Positions 37,733 through 45,086 of a stretch of 49,081 nucleotides of DNA are shown one piece after another. This DNA comes from an uncultured Selenomonadales bacterium. GTDB lineage: Bacteria; Bacillota; Negativicutes; Selenomonadales; Selenomonadaceae. Within the stretch, counting starts at the first letter, position 1. Each line of letters begins with the position of its first letter. The stretch spans positions 1 to 49,081 of the forward strand of contig CAMHCS010000022.1 in the NCBI GenBank assembly GCA_946183785.1, in the 5' to 3' direction. A program made the translations under genes and the position numbers. The notes beneath the pieces were generated by a model. That model did no database searches. It worked only from the letters and a program-made list of their open reading frames with translations, and was not told the DNA's origin.

Positions 37733-38347
37733 TCACTGCGGCAACTCCCCAATCATGGTCTTTACCAATTTCCTGCACATGGATAACGGAAAATCGGGAA
37801 ACGCGGCATCAAACTGTTCTCGCTCCGAAATATTCATCAATGCTCCCTGCGTTATAGATGCATCATACGGGTCACGTGTCCAACCTTTCATTCGCCCATC
37901 ATCTTCAAGGGCAACGCGTTTCTTTCGGAGGCATGCTTCGAATACGGCGGCATCACGAATGCCGGTCGTGCCTAACTCATCGAAAAAAGCCTGGATGTTT
38001 AATGTCAAATCAGAATAAAACTTTTGAAAGGTTAACGTATATAGGACTCCATGAGGCTCCCTCATGGATTTAATGATGCTATACGCATAATCCTCGTATG
38101 CCTCAATCTGGATGATTCCCTGATCATTTGCCATGTTGTGCCTTGTCATCAATATTATTTCCTCTTTGCTCTTCGGGAAAGAGTCTGTTTTTCGAATCGG
38201 GAAGATAAGCATAAAACAGTCTGTGTGCTCAGTATGCCCCCCATAGGAGACGGATTTGGGTGGATCATTCGGCATAGAATTCAGCTTCCGATAAAAAGCA
38301 GGAATCACGACCGTCATTCCGAGAATATCAATCTTCTGCAAGTCCAT
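37733..38347 (-). CDS. Hypothetical protein, 204 aa, partner of the TPR gene
   Basis: Not firmly recognised. A mixed alpha/beta protein (ILGMTVVIPAFYRKL, TDCFMLIFPIRK, YSIIKSMREPHGVLYTLTFQ, NIQAFFDELGTTGIRDA). The shape suggests a small sheet domain such as the DcrB/PsbP-like fold, but this is a guess. Start MDLQKIDI has GGGGGG upstream. It lies 34 bp after the TPR gene. Confidence 0.6.
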   Translation of the reverse strand: MDLQKIDILGMTVVIPAFYRKLNSMPNDPPKSVSYGGHTEHTDCFMLIFPIRKTDSFPKSKEEIILMTRHNMANDQGIIQIEAYEDYAYSIIKSMREPHGVLYTLTFQKFYSDLTLNIQAFFDELGTTGIRDAAVFEACLRKKRVALEDDGRMKGWTRDPYDASITQGALMNISEREQFDAAFPDFPLSMCRKLVKTMIGELPQ

Positions 38348-38381
38348 TGTAGCACCCCCCACAACATTATCCTCGCAAACG

Positions 38382-39422
38382 CTAATCCTCATCTGCCTCT
38401 TCAGGCAAGGCGTCTAAGCGCTCTTTGATTTCATCAATACCTGTCAGGTCGTAGGCAATGCCGTAAAAATATTTAGTAGCAGCAATTTGCCCATCCTTTT
38501 CCGAATCCTCCCCGATACTTATGGCTATACCCACCACATCCCTATCGGCTCCTAGCGGGATATTATACTGCTTAACAACGTCAACGATTTCTTCATTTGA
38601 CGGCATAGAAAAATCGGCGCCCGCTTTCTGCTGGATAAACCAAAGCTCGGATTGAGCCATTGAATTTTCCTTGTCATAGTGGAGGCTCAAGAGCAAACAA
38701 CTTGCAGCGACCTTCCATTGTTTCTTTTCCACGAAATAATAACCTATATTCCTGTAACATCGCGCCAAGTGCTTGCTTCGATAGACATTGGGAAAAATCT
38801 GTATAGTGAGCCTGAAAAACTCGTCCATATCTCCCTTTTTCTTATATATTTCTGCATGTTCAAACGCAATAGGGGCGTTGATTGGATTCCATCGCACAGC
38901 TTTCTCTAAAGCAACCTTGGCGGCATCCATATCGCCCAATTCAAAAAGTACGCTCCCTAAGTTTAAATAAAGGTCTGAAAAAGGTTCTGGCGCTTGCCGT
39001 GACGCTTTTTTTGGCTGATTGCGGTACTTATAAAGGATGTCCTCCATGGGCTCATAGAACGTATGATATTCGCTGACTGCATCATCTTGATACATATCGA
39101 GTTTTTCTACTTTCTCCACTGCAGCAACCAAGAGGTCTTTTGCAACATCAAATCTCTTTTGATATACATTGAACTGTGCTTCCTCAATGACAGACCGGAT
39201 TCCCAGCAAATGGTTCTCCGTAATCTTATTGAGTTCATCCTTCTTTTCTTTCGGAAGCGCCGCAAAAAGGAGCCGCCCGCAGGCACGGATGATTTCCTTG
39301 GCGTATTTGTGATTCTTATACGCCTCGCACTTGTCATGGAGATAAGGAACGTCCTTCTCATGATCACCGGTCAGTCCAGCGGTGATTTCCTGCATAATGC
39401 TGTCAAAATCTTCCTTTGCCAT
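38382..39422 (-). CDS. TPR-repeat protein, 346 aa
   Basis: Helical throughout. TPR-like units are visible in the middle (LYLNLGSVLFELGDMDAAKV, ALEKAVRWNPINAPIAFEHA, CYRNIGYYFVEKKQWKVAAS). The protein probably serves as a scaffold. Start at MAKEDFDS, with GGAGG upstream. It is one of a pair with the 204-residue protein that follows. Confidence 0.75.
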   Translation of the reverse strand: MAKEDFDSIMQEITAGLTGDHEKDVPYLHDKCEAYKNHKYAKEIIRACGRLLFAALPKEKKDELNKITENHLLGIRSVIEEAQFNVYQKRFDVAKDLLVAAVEKVEKLDMYQDDAVSEYHTFYEPMEDILYKYRNQPKKASRQAPEPFSDLYLNLGSVLFELGDMDAAKVALEKAVRWNPINAPIAFEHAEIYKKKGDMDEFFRLTIQIFPNVYRSKHLARCYRNIGYYFVEKKQWKVAASCLLLSLHYDKENSMAQSELWFIQQKAGADFSMPSNEEIVDVVKQYNIPLGADRDVVGIAISIGEDSEKDGQIAATKYFYGIAYDLTGIDEIKERLDALPEEADED

Positions 39423-39495
39423 GGTGATTCCTCCCATCGTTTTTCTCCTCACTGCTATTGGTCGATGTTATACTCTTTTTTGTAGCAGTCAAAGC

Positions 39496-40074
39496 TTATC
39501 TTTTCCTCTTTCCAAAGGTTATTCTGTCCCCTAGGGATATTTTCACCTTTTTATCATGGTACATATAAAATCTGCGAATCCGGTGCATTTTCTCGATTGA
39601 AGCGGCACCGATTGCTATGCAAACCCGATTAGCCCCGACTTCCGCCCCCCTCACATACACATCTTCCGGCTCTTGAAGCTTATGGCGAAAAGCCTCAATG
39701 TAAGTCAGTAGTGCTTTATGCTCAATGGAAAATTTACGATTCTTGTTTGCCACTGACACTTTTAGGGGAGGTCGATCCGCTGGACTAAACTCCTTCCTTA
39801 TTTTTGGCCATTGTTCCCTGAAGATGAATTCGCCCATAAAATCACTTCCCGCCTGAAAGCCAATGCCATTGTTGCACGGATCATCGAGTTTATTCTCCTT
39901 CTTTGTCCAGCCCAATGGCCACCCGTTTGGAAAAGCATCACAAGCAGGGAGCCAGCCGTCAATGAGTTTTTTATGGACGCGATCGCAAGCATCACACACG
40001 CCGAAATGAATGCTCATTGTTCTCACTCCTTCAGCAACATTTTCAGCGACATCTATACGGGAATACCGTTCCAT
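39496..40074 (-). CDS. Hypothetical protein with N-terminal cysteines, 192 aa
   Basis: Unrecognised. The N-terminal part has HFGVCDACDRVHKKLIDGW and LPACDAFPNGWPLGW, perhaps a small metal-binding region. The C-terminal part is basic (ISLGDRITFGKRKR). Start MERYSRID has GAAGGGA upstream and overlaps the membrane-protein gene by 32 nt. Confidence 0.6.
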   Translation of the reverse strand: MERYSRIDVAENVAEGVRTMSIHFGVCDACDRVHKKLIDGWLPACDAFPNGWPLGWTKKENKLDDPCNNGIGFQAGSDFMGEFIFREQWPKIRKEFSPADRPPLKVSVANKNRKFSIEHKALLTYIEAFRHKLQEPEDVYVRGAEVGANRVCIAIGAASIEKMHRIRRFYMYHDKKVKISLGDRITFGKRKR

Positions 40075-40249
40075 CGTAATCCCTTCTAGGCTCCATGCCA
40101 AGAAAATAACGCCCGATGTCGTATAATTTCACCAACAAGAAAAACAAGAGTTTCACACAATATTTCGCAACTATAAAGAATATCGTAAGAGTAAAACATG
40201 CCCATATGATAACACCACCAATGACCAAAAGTGTAAACATATGAATCAC
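40043..40249 (-). CDS. Small membrane protein, 68 aa
   Basis: Two adjacent hydrophobic stretches (LLVIGGVIIWACFTLTIFFIV and LLFFLLVKLYDIG), then a charged tail. GTG start at 40249 with AAAGGAG at a good distance; an ATG three codons later is possible. No family recognised. It overlaps the next gene. Confidence 0.5.
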   Translation of the reverse strand: MIHMFTLLVIGGVIIWACFTLTIFFIVAKYCVKLLFFLLVKLYDIGRYFLGMEPRRDYDGTVFPYRCR

Positions 40250-40269
40250 TTTAGCTCCTTTCTCAAATA

Positions 40270-40677
40270 TCAATATGTATCTTCGTTTTCCTCAATGTAC
40301 TTTTTAAATTCCATTTCCGGCATCAGCATATCAAGCCATTCCATAAATCGCTTCCACTGGGGAGGGTAAGCGTTTGATCCAGATATATAACGGATCTTTT
40401 TACCCTCCTCGCGGTAAGTTAATCTCCATTGCGTTCCATCACAACAGCACTCAGAATATTCATCAGCCCAGGGGTTCACGCCAAGCGTATCCCATTCAGA
40501 AAGCTGTTCCGGATTTTTGACGGGAAGGCGCTTATTCTCATACAAATCAAGATTTTCTATCCTGTTAAAGTTCATAGAGAGAATTTCATACTTGGCGCTA
40601 TGCTTGTAAATCCAAAGCCTTACTTCATCATAGCCGTCAAAGAACCCACCAATGTGAAACCGCAAAAACTTTAACAT
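40270..40677 (-). CDS. Hypothetical protein, 135 aa
   Basis: A small protein with a beta-rich N-terminal half (RLWIYKHSAKYEILSMNFNR) and a helical end; Cys-Cys-Cys in ECCCDGTQWRL is notable. No family recognised. AGGAGG is 8 nt before the ATG. It follows the WYL gene by 38 bp. Confidence 0.6.
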   Translation of the reverse strand: MLKFLRFHIGGFFDGYDEVRLWIYKHSAKYEILSMNFNRIENLDLYENKRLPVKNPEQLSEWDTLGVNPWADEYSECCCDGTQWRLTYREEGKKIRYISGSNAYPPQWKRFMEWLDMLMPEMEFKKYIEENEDTY

Positions 40678-40715
40678 GTTGTTTTCCTCCTATCGTACGC
40701 CCGTAGAGAACTGTG

Positions 40716-41702
40716 TCATGCAAAATCCGATATTTTCATTCCCTCTTGCAGCCATTGTTGACGCAAGGAATCTGGCTCTAATACCTCTACTTGGCTTCCT
40801 TGACTGAGCAGCCAAATCAAGATGCCTTTGCCGCTGACCTCCGCCGTGATGTCATATACGCCGTCTGCCAGCTTTTTCGCTTTGGCTGTAGGCAGACGAT
40901 CCATGACGTGCTCAATGGAAGAGTCATGATACTTGAAACGGATGGTGCGCATCTTGCCGTCGTACATGTACTGTACCCGTTTGCGAAATTCGCCGTCGTG
41001 GAATTTCGCGCTGTGAGGGATACGAAACGATTTTCCAGTCTCCTTCAGATCCGTCAGCCGGTCGATACGGTACGTCCGATATACCTCTCCCTCGTCAGCA
41101 TCCTCATAGAGGGCAATCACGTAGAAATAATACTCCGAGAACATGATTGAGAGCGGCTTAACTTTACGCTGATGAGACATACCGTCCTTCCGGGTATAGA
41201 AGAAACTGATTTCCTTGTGACGGTGGATTGCCAAGGATATCTTCCAAAGAGCTTCCAGCAGTTTCTTTCCATGCTGCAACGGCACATAGGCGCCATATTC
41301 ACTGCGTATGATGTCTTCGGCGATAGTACGGTCACTTGGAGACGCTTGCGTCAGCAGTTTTTCAATTAACCCACGCAGTTCTGTTTTTTCCAGTGCGCGG
41401 CTCTCCAACAGTATTTTGCAAAGAGCCAATGTCTCCTGATTCGTGAGCCACTCTCGTTCAAAACGAGTCAGCCTGTATCCCTTGGCTCCCCTGTCGTATT
41501 GAATGGTGGCATCCACACATGCATTATGCCTGTCAGCTAAGTAGTTTCGTATATCGTCAATGTCGCGCTGGATGGTTTTCGCGCCAACCCCATAATATCT
41601 GACCATATCCTGCTTGTTCAAAAGCTCACCACGATTGAGCCGTTCAAAGATATCCAGCATCCTTAAACCACGATCACCCTTATAGTCCAATACCGAATTC
41701 AT
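40716..41702 (-). CDS. WYL-domain transcriptional regulator
   Basis: A 328-residue regulator: N-terminal winged helix (RGLRMLDIFERLNRGELLNK, YGVGAKTIQRDIDDIRNYL) and a WYL domain (about 145-300: KPLSIMFSEYYFYVIALYED and YRIDRLTDL) with a C-terminal WCX extension (SGKGILIWLLSQGSQVEVLE). Such proteins control phage-defence operons (BrxR, CapW), sensing a ligand or nucleic acid. It is the first gene of the 13-gene minus-strand run. Start at MNSVLDYK with AAAAGGAG; palindromes lie just upstream, so autoregulation is likely. Confidence 0.9.
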   Translation of the reverse strand: MNSVLDYKGDRGLRMLDIFERLNRGELLNKQDMVRYYGVGAKTIQRDIDDIRNYLADRHNACVDATIQYDRGAKGYRLTRFEREWLTNQETLALCKILLESRALEKTELRGLIEKLLTQASPSDRTIAEDIIRSEYGAYVPLQHGKKLLEALWKISLAIHRHKEISFFYTRKDGMSHQRKVKPLSIMFSEYYFYVIALYEDADEGEVYRTYRIDRLTDLKETGKSFRIPHSAKFHDGEFRKRVQYMYDGKMRTIRFKYHDSSIEHVMDRLPTAKAKKLADGVYDITAEVSGKGILIWLLSQGSQVEVLEPDSLRQQWLQEGMKISDFA

Positions 41703-41727
41703 ATCATACGCTCCTTTTCTATAACTA

Positions 41728-41786
41728 ATTATACAACCCACTATGGACATATTATGTCTATGTATAAAATTTATCAAGATAAATTT
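41728..41786 (-). promoter_or_regulatory. Promoter with two palindromes upstream of the WYL operon
   Basis: On the minus strand TATAAT (41728-41733) serves as -10. A perfect 13-bp palindrome GACATATTATGTC (41746-41758, extending imperfectly to 41743-41761) covers the spacer/-35 region. A perfect 20-bp palindrome (AAATTTATC, AA, GATAAATTT) fills 41767-41786. These are good candidate operators for the WYL dimer. Confidence 0.6.
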
Positions 41787-41853
41787 ATTTTTTCTTCTTA
41801 GAAAAGTTACCAGCTATTTTTACAGCTTCCAAAGCCGAAATAATTCATGTAGG

Positions 41854-41882
41854 TTGACAAGCGAGAACATATATTCTATAAT
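41854..41882 (+). promoter_or_regulatory. Consensus promoter with LexA-like box for the Y-family polymerase
   Basis: TTGACA (41854-41859) and TATAAT (41877-41882) are 17 bp apart, both perfect. Inside the spacer AGAACATATATTCT (41864-41877) is a near-palindrome, one base from the GAAC-N4-GTTC box bound by LexA of Gram-positives. SOS control would suit a translesion polymerase. Confidence 0.72.
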
Positions 41883-41927
41883 GTACCAACCAAACATATT
41901 TTCTCATTCATCAAGGAAGCGATCCAA

Positions 41928-43445
41928 ATGGCTGCCCAGTCTTCTTATATTGCCATCGACCTCAAGAGTTTTTACGCCTCTGTAGAATGCGTAGAACGAG
42001 GCCTCGATCCATTGACTACGAACCTCGTGGTAGCCGATGAAAGCCGTACAACGAAGACCATCTGTCTTGCCGTCACCCCGTCACTTAAAGCTTACGGCAT
42101 ATCTGGACGCGCACGGCTCTTTGAGGTCGTACAACAAACGAACAGGGTAAACTATGAACGCAGGAAAAAAGCTCTGAATCATAAGCTAGTCGGTGAATCT
42201 TACGACGCGAATGAACTGGCAGCAAATCCTTCCCTTGCCCTTTCGTACATCGTCGCCATGCCCCGTATGGCTCTCTATATGGAATACAGTACCCGAATCT
42301 ATGGCATCTATCTGAGATATATTGCGCCGGAGGATATCCATGTATATTCAGTGGATGAAGTTTTCATCGACGTTACGCCGTATCTTAATACTTATCATTC
42401 AACAGCTCACGGTATAGCCCTAATGCTGATTCGTGAAGTTCTTTCGGAAACCGGCATCACGGCTACTGTCGGAATCGGAACGAACCTCTATCTCGCCAAG
42501 GTCGCCATGGATATCGTCGCGAAGAAGATGCCCGCCGATAAGGACGGCGTTCGAATCGCTGAACTGGACGAGACAGGCTACCGCGAAAAGCTCTGGACGC
42601 ATACACCCTTGACTGATTTCTGGCGTATAGGTAACGGATATGCACGAAGACTGGCCTCTTGCGGCATCTATACAATGGGAGACATCGCCTGTTGTTCTAT
42701 CGGAAGACACGGTTCCTTTTATTCCGAGGAATTACTTTATAATCTCTTCGGCATCAACGCCGAGCTTTTGATAGACCACGCGTGGGGTTATGAACCATGC
42801 ACGATACGGGAAATCAAAGCGTATAAACCGGCATCCAACATTCTCAGCTCCGGTCAAGTCCTGAAGAAGCCGTATCCTCATGATAAAGCAAAGCTTATCG
42901 TCTGGGAGATGACGGACCTTCTCGTTCTCAATCTCGTAGCCAAGGAGCTCGTTACTGACCAGATTGTGCTTCATATCGGCTATGATATCGTGAAGACTCA
43001 AAAGGCAGGATGCCAGGATACCGTCTATACCGACCATTACGGCAGAACGGTCCCGAAGCCTGCTCACGGCTCCGTAAATCTCGGCAGGTATACTTCATCG
43101 TCAAAGTATATAACCGAAGCCGTACTTGATCTATATGAGCGGATTACCGACGCGAAGCTTTCTGTCCGACGGGTAACGATTGCAGCTACTCATGTTATCC
43201 ATGAAAGCAGTCTGCCGAAGCCGGAAGATCAAACGGAGCAGCTTTCTCTGTTCACGGACTACGAGGCTCTGGAAAGAGAACGGAAGCAGGCAGAAGCCGA
43301 GGAGCAGCGGGAAAAGTCTCTTCAGCACGCCATGATCGACATTAAGCAGAGATTCGGTAAAAACGCGATACTGAAAGGCTCCAATCTGGAAGAGGACGCT
43401 ATGACCATCGAACGGAACAGCCAAATCGGAGGACATCATGCTTAA
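41928..43445 (+). CDS. Y-family DNA polymerase (UmuC/ImuB/UvrX-like)
   Basis: A 505-residue translesion polymerase. Catalytic acidic residues are in IDLKSFYASVE (9-19) and VYSVDEVFIDV (about 143). TATVGIGTNLYLAKVAMDIV, WTHTPLTDFWRIG and GIYTMGDIA make the palm and thumb; the little finger follows. The C-terminal EQLSLF is a sliding-clamp-binding motif. The promoter is strong and LexA-like. The next gene is a YolD-like protein, overlapping by 8 nt, an arrangement known for UvrX-type enzymes of mobile elements. Confidence 0.93.
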   Translation: MAAQSSYIAIDLKSFYASVECVERGLDPLTTNLVVADESRTTKTICLAVTPSLKAYGISGRARLFEVVQQTNRVNYERRKKALNHKLVGESYDANELAANPSLALSYIVAMPRMALYMEYSTRIYGIYLRYIAPEDIHVYSVDEVFIDVTPYLNTYHSTAHGIALMLIREVLSETGITATVGIGTNLYLAKVAMDIVAKKMPADKDGVRIAELDETGYREKLWTHTPLTDFWRIGNGYARRLASCGIYTMGDIACCSIGRHGSFYSEELLYNLFGINAELLIDHAWGYEPCTIREIKAYKPASNILSSGQVLKKPYPHDKAKLIVWEMTDLLVLNLVAKELVTDQIVLHIGYDIVKTQKAGCQDTVYTDHYGRTVPKPAHGSVNLGRYTSSSKYITEAVLDLYERITDAKLSVRRVTIAATHVIHESSLPKPEDQTEQLSLFTDYEALERERKQAEAEEQREKSLQHAMIDIKQRFGKNAILKGSNLEEDAMTIERNSQIGGHHA

Positions 43446-43869
43446 TAATCCACACCGATACGACCATATCATGCACCTTCCGAACCCGGAGCCAACTGTA
43501 CGGCCACGGATGGCGATGGAGAAAAGAGCTGCACAGTTCGCCCCTTTCGCCGCACTGACCGGATACGAGGAATCCGTAGCGGAAGAAGCACGATTAACCG
43601 AAGAAAAACTAGAACTAAGCGAGGATATGATAGATATGATTGACGCCAGATTAGCTGTCATCCAGTATCACATCAAGGAACAACCGAATATCGCCGTTAC
43701 CTATTTTATTCCGGACAATAAAAAAGCCGGAGGCCGCTATGTGACGGTCTCCGGTAATGTGAAGATGCTCGACAGGATAGAACGTGCTATAATCATGGCA
43801 GACAGGACAGAGATTCCCATCGAGGACGTGCGGTATATCGAGGGGGATTTGTTCCGACTGTTTGAATAA
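43438..43869 (+). CDS. YolD-like protein paired with the Y-family polymerase
   Basis: A 143-residue protein: RPRMAMEKRAAQFAPFAALT, helical acidic middle, then VTYFIPDNKKAGGRYVTVSG, IPIEDVRYIEGDLF. This is the YolD-like pattern usually encoded beside Y-family polymerases. Function is unclear. CGGAGG precedes the ATG. A decayed relative is at 48221-48407. Confidence 0.85.
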   Translation: MLNNPHRYDHIMHLPNPEPTVRPRMAMEKRAAQFAPFAALTGYEESVAEEARLTEEKLELSEDMIDMIDARLAVIQYHIKEQPNIAVTYFIPDNKKAGGRYVTVSGNVKMLDRIERAIIMADRTEIPIEDVRYIEGDLFRLFE

Positions 43870-43938
43870 GCATAGCGGGTTAAGACGAAGAACTGCGGGC
43901 TATTGACCATCAAAACCATTCTTGAAAGGAGCCATCGT

Positions 43939-44430
43939 ATGAACATCCAAGATTATGTGACGCATCCCTTCACAAAGTTTGACAAAGACTGGGGCCTTCT
44001 GACCGTAGGCGTGCAGGATGACTTCAACAGCATGACCATCAGTTGGGGTGGCATGGGGACAATGTGGTACAAGCCCATGATCTTTCTCTTCGTGAGACCT
44101 ACCCGCTATACTTTTGAATTTCTCAGCCGTCATGACGAACTTACTGTCTCTTTTTACGAAGACGAATACCGAAATGTATTAGCTAATATTTTCGGTCTAA
44201 AGTCCGGTCGCGACATAGACAAGGCGAAAGAAGCGGGGCTGACTCAAAAAGTCCTGCGTGACGGCGTCACATATGAGGAAGCATCCGAAACTCTGGTCTG
44301 CCGTAAACTTTTTATCCAGCCACTCAATAAGAATGACTTCCCAGAACTTGCTTTACAACTATACCAAGGCGATAAGGAAACCAACGCACATCATCTGATA
44401 CTCGCCGAAGTCATACGCATCGAATCATAA
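43939..44430 (+). CDS. Flavin reductase-like (FMN-binding split-barrel) protein
   Basis: A 163-residue protein. GLLTVGVQDDFNSMTISWGG, MWYKPMIFLFVRPTRYTFEF and LTVSFYEDEY fit the split-barrel flavin reductase family, which binds FMN and reduces flavins or small substrates in the cytosol. Start MNIQDYVT with GAAAGGAG upstream. It follows the YolD gene by 69 bp on the same strand. Confidence 0.85.
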   Translation: MNIQDYVTHPFTKFDKDWGLLTVGVQDDFNSMTISWGGMGTMWYKPMIFLFVRPTRYTFEFLSRHDELTVSFYEDEYRNVLANIFGLKSGRDIDKAKEAGLTQKVLRDGVTYEEASETLVCRKLFIQPLNKNDFPELALQLYQGDKETNAHHLILAEVIRIES

Positions 44431-44542
44431 AATAACCTCGCTTGGTCATGTTTTCCTCGATATAATTCAATTCTGATTGGAGAGGTTGACACTAACTGTA
44501 AAATATGGAATTCTCATACGACGTTGACAGTGAACACAACAA

Positions 44543-44575
44543 CCGCCGAGCAATACGCTCGGCGGCTACTTTTTG
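44543..44575. terminator. Terminator between flavin reductase and bactofilin genes
   Basis: CCGCCGAGC and GCTCGGCGG pair around AATAC, followed by CTACTTTTTGG on the plus side. It can terminate the plus-strand operon; a U-tract on the other side is weaker. The 110 bp before it hold no supported gene. Confidence 0.85.
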
Positions 44576-44592
44576 GTAATAAAAAGGTTTTA

Positions 44593-44985
44593 TTATCCCG
44601 AGACAATCGGCGCTGTTGAGATTCCGAAACGGGTATCCATCTCACTGCGTCCCTTAAATATTCCGCCCTCCGCGATATTCAGACTTCGGGCGCGGATATC
44701 TCCAATAAGCTGTCCCTTGGCTTGAATGCAGAGATTGCCGTCGCAGTCTGCATTCCCTTTAATCGTTCCCCCCACGGTCAAGCTGTCCGCTTTGATGTTC
44801 CCCTGCACATTTCCGCTTTCCCCCATGACTATATTACCGGTAACAGATACGTCGCCGTCAATATCTCCGTCAATACGGATATTGCCGGAGCCTTCCAAAT
44901 TTCCTTTAATAATCGTTCCCCGTCCAATGATTGTCTCAATGTCACCTGTGGGGTTGTCGATATGTTTTTTCACGCTGCCAAACAT
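44593..44985 (-). CDS. Bactofilin
   Basis: A 130-residue polymer-forming cytoskeletal protein. Repeats of a right-handed beta helix are evident: IIGRGTIIKGNLEGSGNIRI, DGDIDGDVSVTGNIV, GNVQGNIKADSLTVGGTIKG, GQLIGDIRARSLNIAEGG. Such proteins form nucleotide-independent filaments affecting cell shape or protein localisation. AAAGGGGA precedes the ATG. Confidence 0.92.
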   Translation of the reverse strand: MFGSVKKHIDNPTGDIETIIGRGTIIKGNLEGSGNIRIDGDIDGDVSVTGNIVMGESGNVQGNIKADSLTVGGTIKGNADCDGNLCIQAKGQLIGDIRARSLNIAEGGIFKGRSEMDTRFGISTAPIVSG

Positions 44986-45086
44986 TAGTCTTTCCCCTTT
45001 CCAGTCAACTTATTCTTCTCCAAAGCATAGAATCGCGTGACGGATTCATTGTTCTCATACATTCCTGCCGTTTCTTGCCGTTCTTC

